The notes: a model not told the origin generated them from the letters alone. Counted from the first letter of the stretch, positions 6,677-13,636 are shown. The stretch: 15,202 nt of DNA from Eubacterium sp. CAG:274 (GCA_000432155.1 FR888477.1:1-15202), one strand, 5' to 3'. Program-made: numbers and translations.

Positions 6677-7616
6677 ATTTACATTCTTTCTTTTACTTTA
6701 TATGGCTGTACTGCCTTTTGCACTATTTTTTGTAGTTAATTTGCTAGGCTATAGCCAGACACCAAAATGGTTTACACAGGCAATTACATTGTTTCAGGAT
6801 TTTATAGCTTTTGTAATACCTGTATGTGTATTTTTGTTTTTTTCAAAGCAAAAAATAACTGATTTAGTACCCCACGAAAGAATAGATTTTAAAAATGTAA
6901 TTTATATTGTCGGTTTGGCAATACTTGTAATGCCTCTTATGAATATTTTAGGAGTTATTGCTTCTATTTTTGTAAATACATCAGTTAGCAATGAAATTGT
7001 CAACGATATAAATGAATTATCATTTTCTCTTGGATTGATTTCATTGGCAGTTCTTCCTGCTATATGCGAAGAAGTTGTGTTCAGAGGTATCGTAATGACA
7101 GGCTATAAGAAAGTTTCTCCTTTTGTAGCCATAATGGTTAGTAGCCTTTTCTTTGGCTTTATGCACCAAAACCTTTATCAGTTTAGCTATGCAGCCTTAA
7201 CTGGCGTATTCTTAGGTTTTCTTGTATATTTCACAAATTCCATTTATGCCTCTATACTTGCCCATTTTATTATAAATGGCTCACAGGTATTGGCTACTAA
7301 ATTGGCACTTATGGATAATTCTCAAGCAATAATGGAAAGTTTAAAACAGCCTTTGTCAAAGACAGATATTTTAGCACAGCTTGCTGGCAGTTTCTTCTTT
7401 GCCATTTTAACATTACCATTTTTTATATTGCTTTTTTATAAATTTGCTAAAAGAAATAAAGCTAGTTCTGCAAGATATGTTTTATGTTCTTCATCTAAAG
7501 AATTGTATGTTAAATTAAATGATGTTGAGAAGAAAGACAAAATTGTTGACATATATTTCATCGGCATTGTTATAATAACAATAGCAATATTTATAGCTAC
7601 ATCTTTTCTAGCCTAA
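6651..7616 (+). CDS. CPBP family intramembrane metalloprotease
   Basis: A 321-residue polytopic membrane protein with about eight hydrophobic segments. It carries the full CPBP (Abi/CAAX-protease-like) catalytic set: Glu140-Glu141-x-x-x-Arg145 (EEVVFRG), His172 in FFGFMHQN, and His205-x-x-x-Asn209 (HFIINGS). These proteases cleave membrane-associated peptides; in Gram-positive bacteria some give bacteriocin self-immunity and others process lipopeptides or signals. The start overlaps the end of the permease gene by 26 bp. Two adjacent ATGs (6651, 6654) are possible, with an AGGA about 11 nt upstream. A C-terminal hydrophobic segment follows a charged linker of about 50 residues. No terminator precedes the tRNA-Leu promoter, so transcripts may run to the terminator at 7773-7808. 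Confidence 0.9.
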   Translation: MMTPKKANRFTFFLLLYMAVLPFALFFVVNLLGYSQTPKWFTQAITLFQDFIAFVIPVCVFLFFSKQKITDLVPHERIDFKNVIYIVGLAILVMPLMNILGVIASIFVNTSVSNEIVNDINELSFSLGLISLAVLPAICEEVVFRGIVMTGYKKVSPFVAIMVSSLFFGFMHQNLYQFSYAALTGVFLGFLVYFTNSIYASILAHFIINGSQVLATKLALMDNSQAIMESLKQPLSKTDILAQLAGSFFFAILTLPFFILLFYKFAKRNKASSARYVLCSSSKELYVKLNDVEKKDKIVDIYFIGIVIITIAIFIATSFLA

Positions 7617-7631
7617 ACAAAGGTCTTAATC

Positions 7632-7660
7632 TTGACAACTACCCCTTTTCGTTGTATTAT
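7632..7660 (+). promoter_or_regulatory. Promoter of tRNA-Leu
   Basis: Perfect -35 TTGACA (7632-7637), a 17-bp spacer and -10 TATTAT (7655-7660). The tRNA begins 12 bp after the -10 box. Confidence 0.9.
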
Positions 7661-7672
7661 TGTATAGTATTT

Positions 7673-7757
7673 GCGGGTATGGCGGAATTGGCAGACGCGC
7701 AAGATTCAGATTCTTGTCCTCGTAAGAGTGGTGCAGGTTCAAGTCCTGTTATCCGCA
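7673..7757 (+). tRNA. tRNA-Leu (anticodon CAG)
   Basis: 85-nt class II tRNA. Acceptor GCGGGTA (7673-7679) pairs with TATCCGC (7750-7756) with one G-U; discriminator A7757. Anticodon stem CAAGA/TCTTG with loop TTCAGAT gives anticodon CAG. The variable arm is long and the T-arm is CAGGTTCAAGTCCTG. No encoded CCA. Confidence 0.96.
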
Positions 7758-7772
7758 TTAAACTGTCAGAAT

Positions 7773-7808
7773 AAAAGCCTATGGATTTAATTGTCCATAG
7801 GCTTTTTT
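7773..7808 (+). terminator. Terminator of tRNA-Leu
   Basis: AAAAGCCTATGGA (7773-7785) pairs with TCCATAGGC and following T residues (7794-7808), a 9-bp core stem plus A-T extension and a T run. Confidence 0.93.
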
Positions 7809-7814
7809 ATTGTG

Positions 7815-8000
7815 TTCAGAACAAATTAACTCTGTTAATTTGTGGCTTGTAAACAAGCCATCGGATTTATCTTTCCGATTCACTATTCAGAACAAATTAA
7901 CTTCGTTAATTTGTGGCTTGTGAACATTAACTTTGTTAATTTGTGGCTTGTGAACAAGCCATCGGATTTATCTTTCCGATTCATTATTCAGAACAAATTA
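7815..8000. repeat. Tandem array of a three-hairpin repeat
   Basis: A 71-bp unit starts TTCAGAACAAATTAAC at 7815 and recurs at 7886 and, truncated, at 7987. Each full unit contains hairpin A (ACAAATTAAC / GTTAATTTGT with a TCTG or TTCG loop), hairpin B (GGCTTGT/ACAAGCC) and hairpin C (ATCGGA/TCCGAT around TTTATCTT), then CACTA or CATTA. The second unit has an internal 30-bp direct duplication (7896-7925 and 7926-7955), making it 101 bp. Short open frames here are by-products of the repeats. Related fragments lie at 605-630 and 1224-1250. Confidence 0.92.
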
Positions 8001-8001
8001 C

Positions 8002-8031
8002 AAAAAAACAGCCTGAAATTAATCAGACTGT
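8002..8031 (-). terminator. Terminator of panT-coaX operon
   Basis: On the minus strand ACAGTCTGA (8031-8023) pairs with TCAGGCTGT (8016-8008), one G-U, followed by a run of seven T. It begins directly after the coaX stop. Confidence 0.9.
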
Positions 8032-8038
8032 CTTCTTC

Positions 8039-8809
8039 TTACTTTTGTGAATTTTTCTTGTAAATAATATACATACCCTTTATAAGAAGTTCTGGGTCAT
8101 AGTCAAACTGTCTTTTACAAAGTGCAGCAATATTTTTGCCTAAGCCACCTGTAACAACCACATTTGCCTTTTGACCTATTTCTTCTTCCATTCTTTCTAT
8201 ACAACCCTCTATCATAGCCGCATTACCATAAAGAACACCACTTCTCATACAATCTATAGTATTTTTACCAATGGCACTTTTAGGCTTTTCAAGGCTAATA
8301 TGTGGCAACTGTGCAGTCTTGTTTGAAATAGCCTCAAGGCTGACATTTACACCTGGCATAATGCAACCGCCTATGTAATTTCTGTTTTTATCTACAACAG
8401 AAATAGTTGTTGCTGTACCCATATCAACAATCATAACCGGTGGCTTGTACTGTTCTAAAGCAGCAACAGCACATACAATCATATCGCTACCAACTGTAGC
8501 CGGATTATCCATAAGTATATTAAGACCTGTTTTCACCCCTGGTCCAACAACCATAGGTTCTTTACCAATAAGACGAGTAATAGCCTTTTTAATACAGTTT
8601 AAAACAGGAGGTACTACAGAAGAAATTATACCACCCTCAAAATGATTTACATCAATGTGATATAAGTTCATAATACTTAAAATCTGAGCACCGTATTCAT
8701 CCTCTGTTTTTAATTTATCTGTAGAAATTCTAGCCATAAAGTCTATGTTGCCATCTGTAACAGCACCTAAGACAATATTTGTATTTCCTATATCTATTGC
8801 TAATATCAT
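8039..8809 (-). CDS. coaX: Type III pantothenate kinase CoaX
   Basis: A 256-residue member of the ASKHA fold. MILAIDIGNTN supplies the phosphate-binding loop (Asp6). VDMGTATTISVVD is the second nucleotide/metal motif, and GGCIMPGVNVS and VVTGGLGKNIA follow as in CoaX. It phosphorylates pantothenate, the first step of CoA synthesis; the type III enzyme is not inhibited by CoA. The ATG at 8809 has an AGGT ribosome binding site about 7 nt upstream. It lies 47 bp behind panT on the same strand, and together they form a pantothenate uptake and trapping unit ended by the 8002-8031 terminator. Confidence 0.96.
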   Translation of the reverse strand: MILAIDIGNTNIVLGAVTDGNIDFMARISTDKLKTEDEYGAQILSIMNLYHIDVNHFEGGIISSVVPPVLNCIKKAITRLIGKEPMVVGPGVKTGLNILMDNPATVGSDMIVCAVAALEQYKPPVMIVDMGTATTISVVDKNRNYIGGCIMPGVNVSLEAISNKTAQLPHISLEKPKSAIGKNTIDCMRSGVLYGNAAMIEGCIERMEEEIGQKANVVVTGGLGKNIAALCKRQFDYDPELLIKGMYIIYKKNSQK

Positions 8810-8856
8810 AAATTTACCTCATAAGTAATATAATCAAAAATTTCATCAGCATTTTA

Positions 8857-9474
8857 TTAATGTCTGTTTCTTAAAGCTGTAAATAAAGCTGTGCAAACTG
8901 CTGTAGAAATAACTGCTGCCACAATAGCCTCCGGAATACCGTTTCCAACTACAATGGCAAGTATAGCACCCTTAACTGCTTTAATACTGATTTTAACAGC
9001 CTCAGCATATTCTTTTGCAAAGAATATATAAGCCATTCCCATAACTAAAATAGTGTGAATAATAGTAGTAAGAAAAGCCGAAATAACAGTTGATACACTT
9101 CTGTTCTTAATAACTTTCATTAAGCCTGTAAATACAAAATAAGCAATAACGCCTACAAGTATTCTAGGTATAAAACAAATTACTAAACTCCAAAAGTTGC
9201 CACCTGGATAAAGTGGACTAAATAAGAAACTTGTTATATTTGGTGCAATAAATGATGCCTTTAAAAAACTTGTTAAACCAAATACAAAACCGGCAAAAGC
9301 ACCCTTTTTCCAACCTAAAATAATACCTGCAATAATAACTGGTATATGAACAGTTGTTGGTGTAATAACCCCTAGCGGTATATAGCCTAAAGGCGTAAAA
9401 GCCAAAATAACAATAATGGCTGCAAATAGTGCCATTTCAACTAGGTCACGAGTTTTAACTCCTTGTTTTTCCAT
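8857..9474 (-). CDS. panT: ECF transporter S component, probably pantothenate-specific (PanT)
   Basis: A 205-residue hydrophobic protein with about six membrane segments and a charged start (MEKQGVKTRDLVEMALFAA), typical of ECF substrate-binding subunits. The segment TPLGYIPLGVITPTTVHIPV followed by GWKKGAFAGFVFGL is characteristic of the PanT/HmpT group. It captures vitamin at the membrane and works with the shared EcfA-EcfA'-EcfT energising module, which is not in this window. The pantothenate assignment rests mainly on cotranscription with coaX and on coaBC being divergent from it; HMP or another vitamin is possible by sequence alone. The start has AGGAGG 7-8 nt upstream. Confidence 0.85.
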   Translation of the reverse strand: MEKQGVKTRDLVEMALFAAIIVILAFTPLGYIPLGVITPTTVHIPVIIAGIILGWKKGAFAGFVFGLTSFLKASFIAPNITSFLFSPLYPGGNFWSLVICFIPRILVGVIAYFVFTGLMKVIKNRSVSTVISAFLTTIIHTILVMGMAYIFFAKEYAEAVKISIKAVKGAILAIVVGNGIPEAIVAAVISTAVCTALFTALRNRH

Positions 9475-9533
9475 ATTAAATTCCTCCTTGCTACTGTTCC
9501 CTAAAGAGATACAATGCTATAGTTACAGAGTGT

Positions 9534-9562
9534 ATTATATTCTATTTTCCATAAAAAAGCAA
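9534..9562 (-). promoter_or_regulatory. Promoter of panT-coaX
   Basis: On the minus strand -35 TTGCTT (9562-9557), a 17-bp spacer and perfect -10 TATAAT (9539-9534). It leaves a leader of about 50 nt before panT. It is arranged back to back with the coaBC promoter about 27 bp away. Confidence 0.82.
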
Positions 9563-9589
9563 TGTATAATTAGTAATTGCTAAAAACTA

Positions 9590-9617
9590 TTGATAAATAC
9601 TGTTTTTATGATAAAAT
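9590..9617 (+). promoter_or_regulatory. Promoter of coaBC
   Basis: -35 TTGATA (9590-9595), a 16-bp spacer and extended -10 TGATAAAAT (TG at 9609-9610, hexamer TAAAAT 9612-9617), 29 bp before the start codon. Confidence 0.7.
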
Positions 9618-9646
9618 GTAATTATAAAAAAACAGGAGTTGAAAAA

Positions 9647-10831
9647 ATGGAAAAGAAAAATATATTGCTAGGAGTTTGTAGCTCTATAGCAGCCTATAAA
9701 TCAGCATCTTTAGCTCATTTACTTACTAAAAAAGGTTATAATGTAGATGTTATAATGACTGAAAATGCTACAAAAATTATTGCACCTATTACATTTGAAA
9801 GACTTACTGGCAATCGTTGTATAGTAGATACTTTTGAAAAAACTCTTTCCTATGATGTAAAGCACATTTCTCTTGCCAAAAAAGCAGATATGGTGCTTAT
9901 TGCTCCAGCAACTGCCAACTGCATTGGCAAAATAGCAAATGGTATAGCTGATGATATGCTTACAACAACAGTTATGGCTTGTACATGCCCAATATATCTT
10001 TCTCCAGCTATGAATACTGCCATGTATCAAAATCCTATAACACAGGACAATATGGCAAAATTAAAAAGATTTGGCTATCATATTATAGAGGCAGCAAGTG
10101 GACTTCTTGCTTGTGGGGATACAGGCATAGGCAAAATGCCAGAGCCAGAAGTTTTGGCAAAGTATGCCGATAGGGAATTAAAGCGTAATAAAGACTTGGT
10201 GGGCAAAAAAATTCTCGTAACAGCTGGTGCAACTTGTGAACCTATTGACCCTGTAAGATATATTACAAACCATTCCAGTGGAAAAATGGGCTGTGCCATA
10301 GCTAAAACAGCTATGGAAAGAGGTGCAGAAGTTACACTTGTGTGTGGAAGTATGACAGTTGAACCTCCAATGTTTGTAAATGTAGTAAAAATAAATACAG
10401 CCGAAGAAATGTTTAATGCTGTAAAAGAAAATTTTGATAATACAGATATTGTAATAAAGGCTGCCGCCGTAGCTGACTATACTCCAACAACAGTAGCTAA
10501 TAATAAAATAAAAAAAGCTGACGGAGATATGTCAATTCCTTTAAAGAGAACAACTGATATTTTAAAATACTTGGGCGAAAATAAAACTCATCAGTTCTTA
10601 TGTGGTTTTTCAATGGAAACAGAAAATATGCTTGAAAATTCCACTAAAAAATTATCTAAGAAAAACCTTGATATGGTAGTTGCAAATAACTTGAAGGATA
10701 AGGGTGCAGGCTTTGGTACAGATACAAACCTTATTACAATAATTACAAAAGATAATGTAAACCAACTTCCTTTAATGTCAAAAGAAGATGTAGCAAACAG
10801 TATATTAGACGAAATATTGAAAAATATGTAA
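9647..10831 (+). CDS. coaBC: Bifunctional phosphopantothenoylcysteine decarboxylase/phosphopantothenate-cysteine ligase CoaBC (Dfp)
   Basis: A 394-residue two-domain CoA enzyme. The N-terminal FMN-dependent CoaC decarboxylase has GVCSSIAAYKSA, active-site His73 (VKHISLA), APATANCIGKIANGIADD, the PAMNTAMYQNP motif with Asn123, and the substrate clamp with Cys156 (ACGDTGIGKMPE). The C-terminal CoaB ligase begins near residue 185 with KKILVTAGATCEPIDPVRYI, then NHSSGKMG, AAAVADYTP and a KIKK loop. It converts 4'-phosphopantothenate, cysteine and CTP to 4'-phosphopantetheine. The frame extends to 9590, but ATG 9647 follows AGGAG by 8 nt and begins the domain, so I start there. It follows CoaX in the pathway and is transcribed divergently from panT-coaX. 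Confidence 0.97.
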   Translation: MEKKNILLGVCSSIAAYKSASLAHLLTKKGYNVDVIMTENATKIIAPITFERLTGNRCIVDTFEKTLSYDVKHISLAKKADMVLIAPATANCIGKIANGIADDMLTTTVMACTCPIYLSPAMNTAMYQNPITQDNMAKLKRFGYHIIEAASGLLACGDTGIGKMPEPEVLAKYADRELKRNKDLVGKKILVTAGATCEPIDPVRYITNHSSGKMGCAIAKTAMERGAEVTLVCGSMTVEPPMFVNVVKINTAEEMFNAVKENFDNTDIVIKAAAVADYTPTTVANNKIKKADGDMSIPLKRTTDILKYLGENKTHQFLCGFSMETENMLENSTKKLSKKNLDMVVANNLKDKGAGFGTDTNLITIITKDNVNQLPLMSKEDVANSILDEILKNM

Positions 10832-10836
10832 AAAAC

Positions 10837-10875
10837 AGGCTTTCTACGGTTTATCACCTAGAAAGCCTATTTTTT
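10837..10875. terminator. Bidirectional terminator between coaBC and the TfoX-like gene
   Basis: AGGCTTTCTA (10837-10846) and TAGAAAGCCT (10859-10868) form a perfect 10-bp stem. T run to 10875 on the plus strand and A run 10831-10835 before it allow use from both sides. The stop codon of the minus-strand gene lies in the stem. Confidence 0.92.
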
Positions 10876-11133
10876 ATTGATTTTATTCTTATTATAAAAC
10901 TCTTTTAACTCTGCTTTTCTTTCATCAGATAGCAAAGTCTTTTTAACACCACAAATAGCACCCTCGAGAGCCAAAAGCCTATGAATACAAGCACTTTCAG
11001 CTATTTTCTGTATTTCTAACCAAGCCCTTTCATCTCCTAGTTCTTTTAACTTTTCCGCTGTGTCAATACCAACTTTATTCAACTGTTCCTCAACTGCTTT
11101 ACCTATGTTGGGTAATTTTGATAATTCACCCAT
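10867..11133 (-). CDS. TfoX/Sxy C-terminal domain protein
   Basis: An 88-residue cytosolic protein matching the stand-alone TfoX C-terminal domain. It starts with the helix-hairpin-helix-like LSKLPNIGKAVEEQLNKVGI, continues with TAEKLKELGDERAWLEI, and has the conserved CIHRLLALEGAICG segment. In gamma-proteobacteria the full TfoX/Sxy controls competence; the short Bacillota proteins have no established role, so no competence function should be assumed. The ribosome binding site GGGGAG lies about 8 nt before ATG 11133. It has its own promoter (11161-11190) and shares the terminator with coaBC. Confidence 0.88.
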   Translation of the reverse strand: MGELSKLPNIGKAVEEQLNKVGIDTAEKLKELGDERAWLEIQKIAESACIHRLLALEGAICGVKKTLLSDERKAELKEFYNKNKINKK

Positions 11134-11160
11134 AAAAGCACTCCCCTTTCTAGTACAATA

Positions 11161-11190
11161 ATTTTACACTATAAATTTTCTTACCGTCAA
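11161..11190 (-). promoter_or_regulatory. Promoter of the TfoX-like gene
   Basis: On the minus strand -35 TTGACG (11190-11185), an 18-bp spacer and -10 TAAAAT (11166-11161). The TGA of TTGACG (11189-11187) is the stop codon of the upstream hydrolase. Confidence 0.75.
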
Positions 11191-12104
11191 GAGGTGTAAT
11201 ACAAAGAATGTTCAAAAAACCTCAAAATATCTATCCAAATTAATTCCTTTTCCACTTCGTTTATAAGTTCGTGTCTTTTGTCATCATACAGCCTTGAATA
11301 AATATATTTATATCCTACACTTTCCAAAAACTGTTTAATCTCTGTAAACTTCTTTTCATTCTGAATAACAGGGTCGTCTTTTCCTCCAATAAGCAAAATA
11401 GGCAAATCCGGATTTTTACACAAATACATTTCTTTTATAAACGCCTTTTTCATAAGACCATATAAATTCAAAAAGCCGTTTGTAGTAAAACTGTAATTGC
11501 ACAAAGGGTCGCTGTTGTATTTGTTCACAATATCCTTATCAGAACATATCCAGTCATTTTCAACATTGTCAAATACCTTGTAACCTCTAAATGTCATACT
11601 TTGCAAAAACCTGCTCCTGTGATGACTGCCAAAAATCTTGCTATTCACCTTTGCCAAAATAATCCCTAAATCTACGTTTTTATTTTCTGTAGGAGGGCCA
11701 CACAAAACTACTTTATCCACATTTTTGTCATAGTTTTGCAGAAATACTCTTGCAACTAAAGTTCCCATACTGTGGGAAAATAGATAAATAGGCATACTAT
11801 TGTATTTCTTTCCTATCCACCTGTTTACCTGAACTAAATCTTCAACTATAGCCAGCTCATCGTCAGTATAAAAATATCCTAAATCCTTTTCATTGTCTAT
11901 ACTTCCACCATGTCCCCTGTGGTCGTGTATAACACAACTATACCCCATCTTTGCCAAAAATTCCATAAAAGGATAGTACCGTTCCTTGTGCTCTACCATT
12001 CCATGAGAAAACTGTATAACACCTTTAACCTCCTCAGCCTCATAAATAGCACAACTTAACATTAACCCGTCAAACTCCGAAACTAACTCAAATTCCTTTA
12101 ACAA
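11187..12104 (-). CDS. Alpha/beta hydrolase, monoacylglycerol lipase/lysophospholipase-like
   Basis: A 305-residue serine hydrolase of the Hydrolase_4 type. His34-Gly35 (FSHGMVEHKERY) begins the oxyanion region. The nucleophile elbow is Ser110-His-Ser112-Met-Gly114, where the first position of the usual Gly-x-Ser-x-Gly is Ser. The acid is probably Asp244 (GGKDDPV) and the base His278 (DDKRHELIN). The likely substrates are acyl esters such as monoglycerides or lysophospholipids; no signal peptide is visible. Translation probably begins at TTG 12104, with AGGAG 9 nt upstream. A stop codon a little further upstream in frame leaves no ATG or GTG option before Met15. It lies next to the element junction but is ordinary host sequence by base composition. 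Confidence 0.88.
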   Translation of the reverse strand: MLKEFELVSEFDGLMLSCAIYEAEEVKGVIQFSHGMVEHKERYYPFMEFLAKMGYSCVIHDHRGHGGSIDNEKDLGYFYTDDELAIVEDLVQVNRWIGKKYNSMPIYLFSHSMGTLVARVFLQNYDKNVDKVVLCGPPTENKNVDLGIILAKVNSKIFGSHHRSRFLQSMTFRGYKVFDNVENDWICSDKDIVNKYNSDPLCNYSFTTNGFLNLYGLMKKAFIKEMYLCKNPDLPILLIGGKDDPVIQNEKKFTEIKQFLESVGYKYIYSRLYDDKRHELINEVEKELIWIDILRFFEHSLYYTS

Positions 12105-12179
12105 ATTACCACACTCCTATTTTGTAATAGGATAACCTGAAATGAGAGGGGTTATGCAAGATATAATTTTTACACATAC

Positions 12180-12212
12180 AAAAAACCTCGGAAACCATAA
12201 GATTTCCGAGGT
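12180..12212 (-). terminator. Probable native rpsI operon terminator
   Basis: ACCTCGGAAA (12185-12194) pairs perfectly with TTTCCGAGGT (12203-12212), with the T run on the minus strand (12185-12180). It lies about 19 bp past the stop codon of the stranded rpsI 3' end, where the ribosomal operon terminator should be. Confidence 0.85.
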
Positions 12213-12230
12213 CTAAATAAATGATACGAA

Positions 12231-12278
12231 TTATCTCTTTGAGAACTGAGGAGCTCTTCTTGCTGCCTTTAAACCGTA
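12231..12278 (-). pseudogene. rpsI: Stranded 3' end of rpsI (ribosomal protein S9), attachment-site copy
   Basis: Read on the minus strand, 12278-12231 encodes YGLKAARRAPQFSKR and a TAA stop. This is the highly conserved C-terminus of ribosomal protein S9, whose tail reaches the ribosomal P site. Upstream of the Tyr codon the frame (KTAIKEFQ) no longer resembles S9 and reaches a stop with no start codon, so this is a fragment and not a gene. A terminator follows at the expected distance. The simplest reading is an att site: an element integrated in the 3' end of rpsI, kept rpsI intact at its far end, and left this duplicated tail on the near side. The exact left and right limits of the duplication cannot be fixed without the other end. 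Confidence 0.85.
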
Positions 12279-12280
12279 CT

Positions 12281-12316
12281 GAAATTCTTTGATTGCCGTT
12301 TTTCCTTGATATTCCG
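12281..12316. repeat. Candidate arm-type integrase binding repeats beside the att site
   Basis: Two imperfect direct copies, TTCTTTGATTGCCG (12285-12298) and TTCCTTGATATTCCG (12302-12316), lie between the rpsI tail and the integrase stop. On the minus strand they read ATCAAAGAA and ATCAAGGAA. The same ATCAARGA word occurs upstream of each integrase at 13661 and 15032. Confidence 0.5.
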
Positions 12317-12378
12317 GGCTTTTTTGCCCTTTCGGTTCTCGGTTGTCCTATTCCTTAACCACAAAAATAGGTGCTTTT

Positions 12379-13590
12379 TTAATCAGAAACCCTCTGATGT
12401 AGCGCATCATTTACCACCTCAAAAAGCTCCTCTGGTTTATTGTACTTCACTTTTGCATAGATGTCCATAGTTGTTTTGCTGTTTTCATGTCCTGCAAGGT
12501 ACTGAACCGTCTTAGGGTCCACCCCTGCATAGAGAAGATTGGTAATGTAAGTGTGCCGCAGCTGATGTGGTGTCACATCAAAATCTATCGTATATCTGAT
12601 TTTGGGTTGATTCTTCTGTGTCATGCCCAGCGTTGGAGTAACTGTATATTTGATACTCTCACCATTTACATACTTATAGTAGTTCCGGGGCTTAGTGGAA
12701 CGGACAACTACATACTGCCATACCCTCTGAAACTGTGAATATGCAAGCGGCTCTCCCTTGCTGTCAGCGATCACATAATCTGATATGGAATTTTCTTTCG
12801 CTTCCCGCAGACAATCTACCAAACACTTCGGTATCGGAATATCCCTTTTTGCTGCCGGAGTCTTTAGCACCGTAGAAACCACGGGTCTGTTATGCTCTGA
12901 CCTCCATGCTCTCCGCACGGATATATACGGAGTAGGTGCGTCCAGGAATACACAATCCCATTGCAGTCCAAGTGCCTCCTCTCGACGAAGCCCGGAATAC
13001 AAGCAAATCATAATGAACAAATAGGGAGGCAGCCCCTTGACTGTATCCAGCAACACCTCAACCTGCTGGTCGGTTAATGCGTCTTTCTTCTTCGTTGGCT
13101 TTCCGCCCTTTGCAGATATTCCAACACAAGGATTATAGGTAATCAGCTCACTGCGCTCTGCCGAGTAAAAAATACATTTGATGAGCATATTTACCGTATT
13201 GTATAACCCCTCCGATTTTTGGGTCAGCGGGACAAGTGCCAGACGAATATCATCTGCGGTCACTTCCTCCATATACATATCCCCCAAAGGCTTAATGATA
13301 TAATTCCTCATGTCAGAGGTATATCCTTTCATCGTAGCTGAAGATACCTTTGCTGATTGCATCAGCAGCCATTTCTCACAATATTCAGCAACCGTCGGAT
13401 GCTTCCGGCGGAAAAGGATCTCCTCGACCTGCTTCTTTGCTGCCAGCTGTTTTTCATACAGTTCTTCACAAGTGGTTGCATACAAGCTGACCTGCTTGCC
13501 ATCCGCATCCTGAATCCGTGTTCTGTAATATAGGATTCCTTTTCTCGTAACAGTTCCGTACTGCGGAACACTTTTATTTTTCTTTGCCAT
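12379..13590 (-). CDS. int: Tyrosine recombinase/site-specific integrase, att-proximal copy
   Basis: A 403-residue integrase. An N-terminal AP2-like arm-binding region (PQYGTVTRKGILYYRTR, about residues 9-60) is followed by a SAM-like core-binding domain (about 65-160) and a catalytic domain. The catalytic set is complete: Arg202 (SGLRREE), Lys243 (LKT), His342-x-x-Arg345 (HQLRH), His368 (AGHENS) and nucleophile Tyr378 (MDIYAKV). It cuts and rejoins DNA at att sites. ATG 13590 has an AAGGA ribosome binding site about 8 nt upstream. It lies 100 bp from the rpsI tail copy, as expected of the integrase nearest its att site. It is closely related to the gene at 13746-14966. It has its own promoter, and I see no clear terminator between it and the att site, so the rpsI terminator may serve it. 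Confidence 0.95.
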   Translation of the reverse strand: MAKKNKSVPQYGTVTRKGILYYRTRIQDADGKQVSLYATTCEELYEKQLAAKKQVEEILFRRKHPTVAEYCEKWLLMQSAKVSSATMKGYTSDMRNYIIKPLGDMYMEEVTADDIRLALVPLTQKSEGLYNTVNMLIKCIFYSAERSELITYNPCVGISAKGGKPTKKKDALTDQQVEVLLDTVKGLPPYLFIMICLYSGLRREEALGLQWDCVFLDAPTPYISVRRAWRSEHNRPVVSTVLKTPAAKRDIPIPKCLVDCLREAKENSISDYVIADSKGEPLAYSQFQRVWQYVVVRSTKPRNYYKYVNGESIKYTVTPTLGMTQKNQPKIRYTIDFDVTPHQLRHTYITNLLYAGVDPKTVQYLAGHENSKTTMDIYAKVKYNKPEELFEVVNDALHQRVSD

Positions 13591-13636
13591 ATAGATTTTC
13601 CTTTCTTGATAATGAGCGTTTACAACTTACACCCTC

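Noticed and set aside
7815..8000. CRISPR array
   Set aside because: The units are adjacent and nearly identical with no unique spacers, and no cas gene is present.
7842..8063. 73-codon plus-strand frame with a repeated peptide
   Set aside because: The repeated peptide comes from the 30-bp internal DNA duplication of the hairpin array; it has no ribosome binding site and runs into the coaX terminator.
12132..12155. Inverted repeat ATAACC...GGTTAT upstream of the alpha/beta hydrolase as an operator
   Set aside because: Only 6 bp arms with a 12-bp gap and a poor associated promoter (TTGCAT, 17 bp, GTTATC); could be chance in AT-rich DNA.
12316..12329. GGGC-TTTTTT-GCCC hairpin as a terminator
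   Set aside because: The stem is only 4 bp and the T run is the loop, not the tail, so it does not fit an intrinsic terminator; it may still be a DNA structure near att.
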